Assembly (NCBI RefSeq): GCF_023667495.1
Contig: NZ_JAMOZL010000013.1
Location: 1-64,000 of the forward strand
Direction of reading: 5' to 3'
From: Dyadobacter sp. MSC1_007
GTDB taxonomy: Bacteria > Bacteroidota > Bacteroidia > Cytophagales > Spirosomataceae
Length of the DNA stretch: 64,000 nt
The notes below the pieces were generated by a model. That model had not been told where the DNA came from and made no database searches. It was given only the letters and a program-made list of their open reading frames with translations. Both the position numbers and the translations under genes were made by a program. The first letter of the stretch is position 1; the number at the start of each line of letters is the position of its first letter. This document shows, one piece after another, positions 41,609 through 51,626 of the stretch.

Positions 41609-43442
41609 TATTGCCAAAAAGCGTAAATGATTCGGGCGGTACCGTAATGGCGCCAGGTGTATGCTGCTCCGCAATGATATGCATTCCACCCCACTCGGGC
41701 TCCGATGATGCGAGCAGTTTATGCCACACCAGATGCTCGGAAGGCAATAATGCTTCCTGCGGGGATTTTGAAAAATTAAGGATTGCCACCACATGATGCC
41801 CCTGGGAAACACGCTGAACGCGGATCAGCTGCTTTTCTTCAAACGAATCAACGGCTAATGCATCCCGGTCATAATTTGTCAGGGCCGGGTGCGTTTTCTT
41901 CAAGACGATCAGCTTTTTATAATAGTCCAGCAAACTGCGATGCGGCTCCTTTTCACACAAATCCCATTGCAGTTTCGACTGCCTGAATGTGGCATCCGAC
42001 ACCGGATCGGGCGCCTCCCCTTCCATGTGAAATGCTGCGAATTCACGCTTTCTTCCCTCCCGCACGGCCTGGGCCAGCTCTTTGTCGGTATGGCTTACAA
42101 AATATTGAAAAGGGTTTGTCTCACCGAATTCCTCGCCCATGAAAAGCAGTGGTAAAAACGGGCTAACGAACACCGCACCTACCAGCAATTTTTGCATCTC
42201 AAAGCTTACAAGCTGACTTGTACGTTCGCCCAGCATGCGGTTGCCGACATGATCATGGTTTTGGGAGAAAACAATAAATTGATAACCAGGAAACCCTTCG
42301 GCTTTCATTCCGAATTTTCGCTTCCTGTGTTCGGAATAAATGCCATCGTAAACATAAGCATCCCGATACGACTTTGCCAGGGAAGTAATAGGCTCGAAAT
42401 CAGAATAATAGCCAGTCCGATCCTGCCCTGAACTCACCCTGAGTGCATGGTGGAACTCGTCAATCCATTGCGCGTCCATGCCATATCCGCCTGCTTCTGT
42501 CGGTTTGATAAACCGCGTGTCGTTCAAATCCATTTCAACGATCAGGTAATGCGGCCGGCCTGTTTGACCTGTCAATGCATTCGTTTGTTCTCTGATTTCT
42601 TGCAATATGTGCTTTGGGCTAAAGTCCTTAATCGCATGCACAGCGTCCAGACGCAGCGCGTCGATATGAAAGTCCCTGAACCACATCAATGCATTTTGCA
42701 CGAAATAATGCCTTACCCCATCCGACCAGGCGTCATCGAAATTGATTGCGTCGCCCCAGGGCGTATGATATTTATCAGTAAAGTATGGCCCGAACTTCCC
42801 GAGCACGTTCCCTTCCGGTCCCAAGTGGTTATAAACTATGTCTAGTATTACCGCGATGCCTTTCCGGTGACAAGCGTCCACAAATTGTTGCAAAGCCTCG
42901 GGCCCTCCGTAAGTATTTTGAACAGAATAAGGAAATACGCCGTCGTACCCCCAGTTACGGTCTCCGGCAAACTGGGACACAGGCATGATTTCAATGGCGT
43001 TGATACCCAGTCCGACAAGGTAATCCAGTCGCTTCTCAGCAGCCTCAAAAGTACCTTCCTCAGTAAATGTGCCTATGTGCAGCTCATAAATAATGTATTC
43101 GTTCAGCGCCTTGTTCTTCCATGAACCGTCCGTCCATTCAAAGGCAGTGACATCAAATACAGTCGACGCGCCATGCACGCCATCAGCCTGAAACAATGTT
43201 GCAGGGTCGGGAAGCGGATCGCCGTCCTCGATCACAAACCAATAGGGATCGCCGGGCATTAGTTCATCTGTTTGCAGCGTCCAGAAGCCGTAAACATCCG
43301 GATTTAGTGGCAACATTTGACTGCTTTTTCCGAGGGCAATATACATTCTTGAAGCTTTGGGAGCCCAAACCATCACATTCGCCCTCCCGGCTGCATTAAA
43401 CCGCACGCCAGGAGGGCTTGTCAGTAAATGATCGTAATTCAT
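41595..43442 (-). CDS. treZ: Malto-oligosyltrehalose trehalohydrolase
   Basis: This 615-residue GH13 enzyme starts with an N-terminal beta-sandwich (RFNAAGRANVMVWAPKA). The (beta/alpha)8 barrel shows YELHIGTFTEEGTFEAA, the nucleophile Asp in IDALRLDAVHAI, the acid Glu in LIVEMDLND, and FSQNHDHVGNRM. It releases trehalose from maltooligosyl-trehalose. The partner synthase TreY is not in this window. It overlaps glgX by 4 bases, so the two are cotranscribed, glgX first. Confidence 0.93.
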   Translation of the reverse strand: MNYDHLLTSPPGVRFNAAGRANVMVWAPKASRMYIALGKSSQMLPLNPDVYGFWTLQTDELMPGDPYWFVIEDGDPLPDPATLFQADGVHGASTVFDVTAFEWTDGSWKNKALNEYIIYELHIGTFTEEGTFEAAEKRLDYLVGLGINAIEIMPVSQFAGDRNWGYDGVFPYSVQNTYGGPEALQQFVDACHRKGIAVILDIVYNHLGPEGNVLGKFGPYFTDKYHTPWGDAINFDDAWSDGVRHYFVQNALMWFRDFHIDALRLDAVHAIKDFSPKHILQEIREQTNALTGQTGRPHYLIVEMDLNDTRFIKPTEAGGYGMDAQWIDEFHHALRVSSGQDRTGYYSDFEPITSLAKSYRDAYVYDGIYSEHRKRKFGMKAEGFPGYQFIVFSQNHDHVGNRMLGERTSQLVSFEMQKLLVGAVFVSPFLPLLFMGEEFGETNPFQYFVSHTDKELAQAVREGRKREFAAFHMEGEAPDPVSDATFRQSKLQWDLCEKEPHRSLLDYYKKLIVLKKTHPALTNYDRDALAVDSFEEKQLIRVQRVSQGHHVVAILNFSKSPQEALLPSEHLVWHKLLASSEPEWGGMHIIAEQHTPGAITVPPESFTLFGNIIDS

Positions 43443-45619
43443 ATTTTTTGTTCTTCCAGTGCATGTCTAAAAACTACTACCGACCGGTTTTCGACCAGAA
43501 ACGTTTCTCCCGGTTTCAATATCTGCCCGTCATCCGTCACGCAAGCGTCACTTGTATCGATCACCTTGCGCCATTCACTTCCATATTTTTCAGGCGGCAG
43601 AGTATAAGACACCGGTTCATAGTGCGCATTAAAGATGATATAAAAACTGTCGTCATAAATCTGCTTGCCTTTTGGGTCTGCATGTCGTATCCCTTTGCCA
43701 TTCAGAAAAATACCCAGCGATTTTGCATAGTCGTGACTCCAGTTCTCGTCCGGCATTTCCTCGCCGCTAGGTAAAAACCAGGCGATGTCTTCGAGACCAA
43801 TGCCTTTGATGGGCACTCCCCGGAACCAATGTTTACGGCGAAAAGTCGGGTGGGCTTTACAGAATGCAATGAGCTTTTGAGTGAATTCCAGCAACTTCTC
43901 ATCAGCTTGCTCCCAATTGAGCCATGAAATTTCATTATCCTGGCAATAGGCGTTGTTATTTCCACCCTGCGAGCGGCCCCATTCATCGCCAGCCACCAGC
44001 ATTGGCACGCCTTGCGAGAGAAAAAGCGTGGTCAGGAAATTTCTCTTCTGTTTGTTTCTGAGATCAACTATTTCTTCATCGTCGGTTGGCCCTTCGACCC
44101 CGCAGTTCCAGGACCTGTTATGGCTCTCGCCGTCACGGTTTTCCTCCCCATTAGCATCATTACGCTTCTCATTATACGAGACCAAATCATGCAATGTAAA
44201 ACCGTCATGCGCCGTGATGAAGTTGATACTTGCGGTCGGTCTGCGGTCTTCTCCCTTATATAGATCTGAACTGCCTGTAAAGCGCTCTGCAAACTCAGCC
44301 AGCATACTATCGGCTCCCCGCCAGTAATCACGCATGCAGTCGCGGTAACGGCCATTCCATTCGGCCCATCCGATCGGAAATTTGCCAACCTGGTAACCAT
44401 CAAATCCGATATCCCAGGGCTCGGCGATCAGTTTTACCTGCGAAATCACCGGGTCCTGATGAATGATATCAAAGAATGCACTCAATCTGTCCACTTCATG
44501 TAGCTCGCGGGCGAGTGTAGATGCCAGATCAAAGCGGAAGCCGTCCACATGCATTTCCGTAATCCAGTACCGAAGACTGTCCATGATCAGCCGTAACACA
44601 CTGGGAAGCCTGGCATTCAACGTATTGCCAGTACCGGTATAATCCATGTAGTAGCGGCCATCCATAAGCCGGTAATAAGCCATATTATCGATACCCCTGA
44701 ACGAAAGTGTTGGTCCCAGATGGTTTCCCTCTCCCGTATGGTTGTAAACCACATCCAGGATCACCTCTATACCGGCTTTGTGCAGCTCCTTGACCATATT
44801 TTTGAATTCCCTGACCTGCCCCCCGTGTGCACCCGAACTGCTATAACGAACGTCGGGCGCGAAAAATCCGATGGAATTGTATCCCCAATAATTGCTAAGG
44901 CCCCTTTCCTGCAAATGGCGGTCAGAAACGAAGTGATGTACGGGCATTAGCTCTATGGCATTAATCCCCAATTTTTTCAGGTAAGCGATGCTTGAAGGAT
45001 GCGCAATGCCGGCATAAGTGCCCCGTATTTTCTTGGGAATGTCGGGATGAAGGTAAGTGAAGCCTTTTACGTGTGCTTCATAAATGATCGTGTCGTGATA
45101 TGGGATTTCAGGCGAAGTTACCCCTTCCCAATCGAAAATGTGATCCACCACCACCGACTTTGGAATATAAGGGGCGCTGTCGAGCTCGCTGAAACTAAGG
45201 TCTTCCTCCGGATCGCCGATTTTATAGCCAAACAGCGCATCATGCCAGTTGATGGTTCCCGATATGGCCTTCGCATAGGGGTCGATAAGGAGTTTATTGG
45301 GATTGAATCGTAGCCCGACGGTGGGCTCATACGGCCCGTGCACCCGGTAACCATACAGCTGTCCGGGCTTCAAGCCGGGGACATATGCATGCCATACATG
45401 GTGCGAGACTTCTTTGATACGGATCTTGACCTGCTCAGAGGGAGCCTCCGGGTCATCGAAAAGGCAAAGATCCACACCTGTGGCGTTTTCCGAATATAAA
45501 GCAAAATTTACCCCTTTTCCATCCCAGGTCGCACCCAGTGGGTATGGCTCACCCGGGTAAACGGTTACGTTACTAAATTCCGACTGATCAACAATCTTTT
45601 TATTGGCAATTTTCTTCAT
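43439..45619 (-). CDS. glgX: Glycogen debranching enzyme GlgX
   Basis: This 726-residue GH13 isoamylase-type debranching enzyme has an N-terminal CBM48-like domain (PYPLGATWDGKGVNFALYSENA). The catalytic barrel carries DVVYNHTGEGNHLGPTLSF, the nucleophile Asp in VDGFRFDLASTL, the acid Glu in LIAEPWD, and ITAHDGFTLHDLVSYNEKRN. It cleaves alpha-1,6 branches to give malto-oligosaccharides that TreY/TreZ could turn into trehalose. ATG 45619 (MKKIANKK) fits the family; an earlier in-frame ATG adds 19 unrelated residues. Confidence 0.94.
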   Translation of the reverse strand: MKKIANKKIVDQSEFSNVTVYPGEPYPLGATWDGKGVNFALYSENATGVDLCLFDDPEAPSEQVKIRIKEVSHHVWHAYVPGLKPGQLYGYRVHGPYEPTVGLRFNPNKLLIDPYAKAISGTINWHDALFGYKIGDPEEDLSFSELDSAPYIPKSVVVDHIFDWEGVTSPEIPYHDTIIYEAHVKGFTYLHPDIPKKIRGTYAGIAHPSSIAYLKKLGINAIELMPVHHFVSDRHLQERGLSNYWGYNSIGFFAPDVRYSSSGAHGGQVREFKNMVKELHKAGIEVILDVVYNHTGEGNHLGPTLSFRGIDNMAYYRLMDGRYYMDYTGTGNTLNARLPSVLRLIMDSLRYWITEMHVDGFRFDLASTLARELHEVDRLSAFFDIIHQDPVISQVKLIAEPWDIGFDGYQVGKFPIGWAEWNGRYRDCMRDYWRGADSMLAEFAERFTGSSDLYKGEDRRPTASINFITAHDGFTLHDLVSYNEKRNDANGEENRDGESHNRSWNCGVEGPTDDEEIVDLRNKQKRNFLTTLFLSQGVPMLVAGDEWGRSQGGNNNAYCQDNEISWLNWEQADEKLLEFTQKLIAFCKAHPTFRRKHWFRGVPIKGIGLEDIAWFLPSGEEMPDENWSHDYAKSLGIFLNGKGIRHADPKGKQIYDDSFYIIFNAHYEPVSYTLPPEKYGSEWRKVIDTSDACVTDDGQILKPGETFLVENRSVVVFRHALEEQKI

Positions 45620-45651
45620 AGTAAGCAGGTTAAGTACGTGCGCCCCGGTGA

Positions 45652-45840
45652 TTAGGCAGCATGCCGCTCCAACCACAATTCTCCACGCTTTTCTTTGAAC
45701 CGGGATCCTGGTGCTGCATTGTAAACAAAATTATGCCAGACCAGCAAGGACACTACCGGGAATAATTTCCCCAGTCGCCACAAATCCGTAAAGCTGTAAC
45801 CACCCGGAAACTCACCGCTGTTAACCGCAGTCGCTTTCAC
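45652..45840 (-). CDS. Doubtful small reading frame upstream of glgX
   Basis: This 62-codon frame contains one hydrophobic segment (LGKLFPVVSLLVWHNFVY) and a basic tail. No family is recognised. Its position just before glgX in the only long non-coding gap makes it worth noting, but base composition and lack of a clear signal give low confidence. Apart from it, the 45,620-46,043 stretch shows nothing I can identify. Confidence 0.3.
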   Translation of the reverse strand: MKATAVNSGEFPGGYSFTDLWRLGKLFPVVSLLVWHNFVYNAAPGSRFKEKRGELWLERHAA

Positions 45841-46043
45841 TCAGCGAAGTGCAGAAAAAATGCCGTTTTCAGGTAGACTGGTACGACTTTTTAGCAAAAA
45901 ATGCGTGATACACACTCGGCAACACTTGTACACACACTAATATTTGTGTTTACTTAACGTCTACCGTATATACATCCCGGTTTCCGTCCGCCCAAGAGTA
46001 AATCCTCGGGATTGCGTATGCTGATAGATATTTACCCGAAACT

Positions 46044-47639
46044 ATGATTCTCATTGTCGACGACAGGCCTGAAAATATTCTTCCTTTAAAAAAGATTCTA
46101 GAACTGCATAATTTTAAGACGGAAAGTGCGGAGTCTGGCGAAGAAGCATTAAAAAAAGTCCTGAAAACCAGCTACTCGGTAATCATATTGGACGTGCAAA
46201 TGCCAGGAATGGACGGTTTCGAAGTTGCCGAAGCCATCGCAGGTTTTGGAAAGGCCAAAGACACGCCTATTATATTTCTTTCCGCCGTCAATACTGAAAA
46301 ACGCTTCATTACGCGTGGATATACTTCGGGCGGCATCGACTATCTGACCAAGCCCGTCGACCCGGACATCTTGCTATTGAAAGTCAAAACGCTCCATAGA
46401 CTTTTCGAGCAGCAACAAGAACTTAAAACCATTCAGGAGTCGCTGCGCAAGGAGATCAATATCCGGAAACATGCTCAGGAAGAACTTGCGACACGGATGC
46501 ACGAGCTCCGTTTCATACTGGAATCCTTGCCCCAGATTGCCTTCACGATCCGGATGGACGGAAAGATCGAATTTGTGAATGAACATTGGTTTCAATACTC
46601 CCACAACACAGATCAATTTCCAGAAATCCATCCCGACGATCATCTGTACGATCGCTGGGACTATCATTTCGAATATGGCCTCGAATTTTCGGGCGAAGCG
46701 CGTCTGAGACACCTGGAAACCGGTGAATACAAATATTTTCTGCTTAAAATTATTCCTGTGCACCAAAATGGCGTCATTGTGCGCTGGGTGGGAACATTCA
46801 CCGATATCCACCAGCAAAAGATGGCCAATGAGCTGCTCGAACACAAAGTGGCGCTGAGGACACGCGAACTGCTGGACAAAAATACAGAGCTCGAAACAAC
46901 CAACCATGAACTGCAACAGTTTGCATGGGTAGTGTCACATGACTTGAAAGAGCCGCTCCGTAAAATACAGACATTCAGTCATTTGATTAAAGATAAATAC
47001 CTGACTGGAAACGATGAGGCTGTCTCCTACCTCGACAGGTCCATCAACTCGTCAGCCAGGATGTCAAGGCTAATCAGCGATCTGCTGGACTACTCGCGGC
47101 TGTCAGTAACCGCTCATTTTCAGCCTACCGATCTGAATGCACTGCTGGATGATCTTTTACAGGATTTTGACGAAACGATCAGAGAAAAAAATGCGGTCAT
47201 CCACCGCGATAAGTTGCCGGTTATCGACACGATTCCCAGCCAGATCCGCCAGGTCTTTCAAAACCTGATCAGTAATGCACTCAAATTCTCCAAAACCGAC
47301 GTCGCCCCGGAGATCAGCATTCATTGTGATATTATCGCCGATAAGGATGTGGAAGGCGAGCCTGCGCCCGATGGCAGCTTTTGCCGCATTGTCATTGCCG
47401 ACAATGGGATTGGATTCGATGAGAAATTCCTGGACAGGATCTTTGTTATCTTCCAACGGCTCAACAATCTCAGCATCTATGAGGGTACGGGCATCGGACT
47501 AGCGATCGCCAAAAAAATCATGGACAAACACAATGGCCTTATTTCGGCTCAAAGTGTCGAAAACGAAGGTTCCCGGTTTATCCTCGTCCTGCCTTTGGTA
47601 CAGGAAGAGGCTCTGGCAGAAGTAAAAAGTGAAAATTAA
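46044..47639 (+). CDS. Receiver-PAS-histidine kinase protein
   Basis: This 531-residue soluble kinase has an N-terminal receiver (residues 1-120) with the phospho-acceptor Asp50 in VIILDVQMPG and Lys in YLTKPVD. A coiled coil follows (about 115-150), then a PAS domain (about 160-270) and a second short coiled coil. The HisKA domain carries His299 in VVSHDLKEPLRK, and the HATPase domain shows VIADNGIGFDEKF and EGTGIGLAIAKKIM. The receiver-first order means phosphorylation from another kinase may control the attached kinase. No transmembrane segment is visible. It starts the five-gene signalling operon. Confidence 0.9.
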   Translation: MILIVDDRPENILPLKKILELHNFKTESAESGEEALKKVLKTSYSVIILDVQMPGMDGFEVAEAIAGFGKAKDTPIIFLSAVNTEKRFITRGYTSGGIDYLTKPVDPDILLLKVKTLHRLFEQQQELKTIQESLRKEINIRKHAQEELATRMHELRFILESLPQIAFTIRMDGKIEFVNEHWFQYSHNTDQFPEIHPDDHLYDRWDYHFEYGLEFSGEARLRHLETGEYKYFLLKIIPVHQNGVIVRWVGTFTDIHQQKMANELLEHKVALRTRELLDKNTELETTNHELQQFAWVVSHDLKEPLRKIQTFSHLIKDKYLTGNDEAVSYLDRSINSSARMSRLISDLLDYSRLSVTAHFQPTDLNALLDDLLQDFDETIREKNAVIHRDKLPVIDTIPSQIRQVFQNLISNALKFSKTDVAPEISIHCDIIADKDVEGEPAPDGSFCRIVIADNGIGFDEKFLDRIFVIFQRLNNLSIYEGTGIGLAIAKKIMDKHNGLISAQSVENEGSRFILVLPLVQEEALAEVKSEN

Positions 47640-47654
47640 GTTTCAACATAAACC

Positions 47655-50600
47655 ATGAAGAAATCTACCAACTCTATTATCCAACAACTACAAATCGTAT
47701 TCTCTTTCTCTATTCTGCTATTGATTTTCAGCTTGCTGGCATCTTATTACAGCACCCAGAAACTGATCAACAGTTCGGAATTCATCAACCATACCAATCA
47801 GGTCCTCACCGAAGCGGAAAGCATTATTTCCCATGTGAAAGATGCCGAAACCGGCCAGCGTGGCTTTCTGATCACCTCTGACCTGAGTTTCCTTTCCCCA
47901 TATAACGGCGCCTACGAGAAAACGACCAGTAGCTACAATAACCTCGTGGAGCTGACGGCCGACAATCCCACACAGCAAAGAAACCTGCGTGAGGTAAAAG
48001 CTTTGTATGAGGCCAAGTTCGGCCAGATGCAGACTGTCGTGGATATGTCTAAGAGAGACCCCGATTTCATGGGTAACACCGACGCCAGGCTTAGGGAAAT
48101 GACTCGCGGGAGAAAGATTATGGATGACCTTCGTCTGGCCGTGCAGCGGATCAAAGAAGAGGAAAGCCAGGCTTTAAACAACCGCCTCGAACAACAGCAA
48201 ATCTACATTCAATATACGCCTTGGCTGCTTGTAGCAGCCGCTATCATCTCAATTCTGATTACCACGTTCGCCTATATGCGGATCAGGAATGACATGGATA
48301 AAAGAATTGCCCGACAGCAAGCCGAAGAGGAGAAATACGCGCAAACGCTTCGCAGGATCGGACATATCGAACAGGTTACCAGCCAGGTATCCAGCGGGGA
48401 TTACTCGGTGCGCAGTACAGATGAAATGGACGACGAACTGGGCAGGATATCACTTGCGCTCAACAATATGACCGCTTCCCTGGAAAAGACATTCAATGAG
48501 CTCAACGAGCAAAACTGGCTGCAAGCCGGTGAAGTGCAGGTCAATGATGCCCTTAGAGGTGAGCGCGTGCTTAAAAAGCTTTCATCCAACCTTCTGAACA
48601 CCCTTGCAGGCTATTCTGGCGCGCAAATCGGCACGGTTTACATCCTGGACGAAGATTGGAATTACAGACTTACTGCGAGTTTTGCGGTCGAAAATGCACG
48701 CGAAACTATCAGTACAGGCGAGGGCCTTGCAGGCCAGGTCATTCAGAGCAAAAAAACCTTGCTGATCAACGATGTGCCCGACAATTACCTCAGGGTAAGT
48801 TCCAGCCTTGGGGACGCAAATCCGGCAGCCATTGCCATCCTCCCGCTCACCTACGCCTACGAATGCATTGGTGTGATCGAACTGGGCTTTCTCAAAGCTC
48901 CCCGACCGGTTGAAATGAAGTTTTTGGAAGATAATCTGGAAGCGATGGCTATTGGCGTCAACTCAGCGATCGACTATTTGAAGCTTCAAAACTTCCTGGA
49001 AGAGACCCAGGCCCAGGCCGAGGAACTGCAAACGCAGCATAATGAGCTGGAAAATCTGAATGCGGAGCTCGAAGCGCAGTCGCAGAAGTTACAGGCATCG
49101 GAAGAAGAGCTCAGAGTCCAACAGGAAGAATTGCAGCAAACCAACGAAGAACTCGAAGAACGGAGCAGCCTTCTGGAAGAAAAGAATATTGAAATACTCA
49201 AAAAAGCGGAAGAACTGGAACTGACAACGCGATACAAGTCAGAATTCCTGGCAAATATGTCGCACGAACTTCGGACACCCCTCAATTCTATATTGCTGCT
49301 CAGCAGGCTACTGGCCGAAAACGATCAGGAAAATCTGAGCCCCGAGCAGGTTGAATATGCGACGGTGATCCAATCGTCGGGAAACGGACTACTCGGCCTG
49401 ATAGACGAAATCCTGGACCTCTCCAAGATAGAAGCCGGCAAAATGGAACTCGATTACGTTACGGTCTCCATCAAGGAGATCCGTGACGATATGCATGCCC
49501 TGTTCGCACCGGTAGCCCGCGATAAAGGTCTTGAATTTGGCATAACCATAGCGCAGGGTGTGCCTCCGGTGATAGAAACAGACAAGATGCGTTTGGAGCA
49601 GATTCTGAAAAACCTGGTTTCAAACGCATTGAAATTTACCGCCAGCGGCTCGGTCAATATCGCGATCAAGGCGCATGAAGGGAATGATAAAATACTCTGT
49701 TTCAGTGTGCGGGACACTGGCATAGGCGTCGCGCCAGAGAAGCAACACCACATTTTCGAGGCCTTCCAGCAGGCCGACGGTTCTACAAAGCGCAAATATG
49801 GCGGCACCGGTCTTGGGTTGTCCATCAGCCGAGAGCTTGCCAAGTTGCTCGGCGGCGAGATATCGCTTACCAGCGTGGTCAACCAGGGAAGCGAGTTCAC
49901 GCTTTTCCTGCCTATTCGACAATCTCATACCGCAACACAAGATAGCGGATCGCTATTTGGCACGCAACCTAGAGAGGATGCACCGGGAAATTCGGAAAAG
50001 TCAGATTACCGCTTCGTCAGCACGGTTATTCCCGAAAGTATTCCCGATGACCGCGCTGCCATCCATGAAAATGACAAATCGATCCTGATCATCGAAGACG
50101 ATACTTATTTCGCCAAATCACTTCTTGATTATACCCGCAAGCAGGGATATAAAGGCATTGTGGCCGTAAGGGGCGACGAAGGGCTCGAACTGGCGAAGAC
50201 TTTCAAACCGATGGGCATTCTGCTGGATATCCAGTTGCCAGTAGTGAGTGGCTGGGAGGTGATGGACCAACTGAAAGCCGATGCCGATACGAGGCATATT
50301 CCGGTCCACATCATGTCGTCACACCGGATGAAAAACGAAAGCCTGCTGAAAGGTGCCGTAGATTTCATCGACAAGCCAGTGGCCGTAGAAAAAATGGATG
50401 AGATATTCCGCAAGATCGAATATGTGATCAGCAAAAAATCTAAAAAAGTGCTCATTGTTGAAGATAACTCCATGCATGCTAAGGCGCTGGCTTATTACCT
50501 GGGCACGTTCGACATTCATTCGGAGCTGAAAAGTGATATTCATGAAGGCGTATCGGCGCTGACCAACAATGAGGTGGATTGCGTGATCCTGGACATGGGC

Positions 50601-51248
50601 ATACCTGATAAGAAAGCCTACGATATGCTGGAAGAGGCCAAGAAAAACCCAGGCTTTGAACACGTTCCTATCATTATTTTTACCGGTAAGAGCCTTTCCA
50701 TGTCCGAAGAGCTGCGAATCAAGCAGTATGCGGATTCTATAATCATCAAAACAGCGCATTCCTACCAGCGCATGCTCGATGAGGTGTCGCTTTTCCTGCA
50801 TGTGGTAGAAGAAAATAAGAAGAACCCGCATAAGGTTAATCCCAAACTGGGCCGATTGGGTGAAATATTGAACAATAAAACGGTACTGATCGCCGACGAT
50901 GACGTGCGGAACATTTTTTCGCTTTCCAAATCGTTGGAAAACTATAAAATGAACATTCTGACAGCTCTCGATGGCAAGGAAGCATTGCAAAAACTGGAAG
51001 AAAACCCAGCCGTGGACGTGGTGTTGCTGGATATGATGATGCCGCAGATGGACGGCTATGAGACCGCCAAAAGGATCCGCGAAAATATGCGCTGGCGTAA
51101 CCTCCCAGTCATCGCCGTGACAGCAAAAGCGATGACTGGTGACCGTGAGAAATGCATCAATGCGGGCGCTTCCGACTATATTACCAAGCCCGTGGACATC
51201 GACCAGTTACTCTCGCTGCTGCGGGTGTGGCTTTATGAAAAATTCTGA
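47655..51248 (+). CDS. CHASE3-HAMP-GAF hybrid histidine kinase with three receivers
   Basis: This is a 1197-residue hybrid kinase. Two transmembrane helices (about residues 10-35 and 190-215) bracket a CHASE3 sensor domain with the motif HVKDAETGQRGFLITSD. HAMP (about 215-285), GAF (about 310-440) and a long coiled coil (about 445-525) follow. The HisKA domain has His537 in NMSHELRTPLNSIL, and the HATPase domain shows GTGLGLSISREL. Three receivers follow. Receivers 1 (ILLDIQLP) and 3 (VVLLDMMMPQMDGYE, ITKPVD) look functional. Receiver 2 has ILDMGIPDKK but lacks the usual KP ending, so it may be degenerate. It overlaps no gene; 15 bases separate it from the preceding kinase. Confidence 0.93.
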   Translation: MKKSTNSIIQQLQIVFSFSILLLIFSLLASYYSTQKLINSSEFINHTNQVLTEAESIISHVKDAETGQRGFLITSDLSFLSPYNGAYEKTTSSYNNLVELTADNPTQQRNLREVKALYEAKFGQMQTVVDMSKRDPDFMGNTDARLREMTRGRKIMDDLRLAVQRIKEEESQALNNRLEQQQIYIQYTPWLLVAAAIISILITTFAYMRIRNDMDKRIARQQAEEEKYAQTLRRIGHIEQVTSQVSSGDYSVRSTDEMDDELGRISLALNNMTASLEKTFNELNEQNWLQAGEVQVNDALRGERVLKKLSSNLLNTLAGYSGAQIGTVYILDEDWNYRLTASFAVENARETISTGEGLAGQVIQSKKTLLINDVPDNYLRVSSSLGDANPAAIAILPLTYAYECIGVIELGFLKAPRPVEMKFLEDNLEAMAIGVNSAIDYLKLQNFLEETQAQAEELQTQHNELENLNAELEAQSQKLQASEEELRVQQEELQQTNEELEERSSLLEEKNIEILKKAEELELTTRYKSEFLANMSHELRTPLNSILLLSRLLAENDQENLSPEQVEYATVIQSSGNGLLGLIDEILDLSKIEAGKMELDYVTVSIKEIRDDMHALFAPVARDKGLEFGITIAQGVPPVIETDKMRLEQILKNLVSNALKFTASGSVNIAIKAHEGNDKILCFSVRDTGIGVAPEKQHHIFEAFQQADGSTKRKYGGTGLGLSISRELAKLLGGEISLTSVVNQGSEFTLFLPIRQSHTATQDSGSLFGTQPREDAPGNSEKSDYRFVSTVIPESIPDDRAAIHENDKSILIIEDDTYFAKSLLDYTRKQGYKGIVAVRGDEGLELAKTFKPMGILLDIQLPVVSGWEVMDQLKADADTRHIPVHIMSSHRMKNESLLKGAVDFIDKPVAVEKMDEIFRKIEYVISKKSKKVLIVEDNSMHAKALAYYLGTFDIHSELKSDIHEGVSALTNNEVDCVILDMGIPDKKAYDMLEEAKKNPGFEHVPIIIFTGKSLSMSEELRIKQYADSIIIKTAHSYQRMLDEVSLFLHVVEENKKNPHKVNPKLGRLGEILNNKTVLIADDDVRNIFSLSKSLENYKMNILTALDGKEALQKLEENPAVDVVLLDMMMPQMDGYETAKRIRENMRWRNLPVIAVTAKAMTGDREKCINAGASDYITKPVDIDQLLSLLRVWLYEKF

Positions 51249-51255
51249 TCCATTT

Positions 51256-51621
51256 ATGAACCCGAAGAAAATACTGATCGTAGACGATGATGCACGAAAT
51301 ATCTTTGCATTGAAAGCTACCCTCAAAGCCAAAGGATTTGAATGTTTGTCCTGTCCGGGTGCACCTGAGGCATTGAACCTGCTGGGCACAGATGAACCGG
51401 TGGACGCCGTGCTGATCGATATGATGATGCCGGAAATGGATGGCTATGAGGCGATCCCGTTAATCAAGAATCTAAAAAACAGGAAATCGGTCCCGATAAT
51501 AGCCGTCACGGCGCAAGCCATGGTAGGTGACCGGGAAAAATGCCTGCGGGCAGGAGCCGACGATTATATTTCCAAACCGATCGATGTGGAGAAACTTTTG
51601 AAGTTACTGAGCGATATTTAG
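51256..51621 (+). CDS. Stand-alone response regulator receiver
   Basis: This 121-residue protein consists only of a CheY-like receiver. It begins KKILIVDDDARNIFALK, has the phospho-acceptor Asp55 in VDAVLIDMMMPEMDGYE, and the conserved Lys in YISKPID. ATG 51256 lies 7 bases after the hybrid kinase. It is close in sequence to the third receiver of the hybrid kinase, suggesting duplication. Its likely role is shuttling phosphate to or from the kinases, or docking to CheR/CheB. Confidence 0.92.
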   Translation: MNPKKILIVDDDARNIFALKATLKAKGFECLSCPGAPEALNLLGTDEPVDAVLIDMMMPEMDGYEAIPLIKNLKNRKSVPIIAVTAQAMVGDREKCLRAGADDYISKPIDVEKLLKLLSDI

Positions 51622-51626
51622 ACGAG

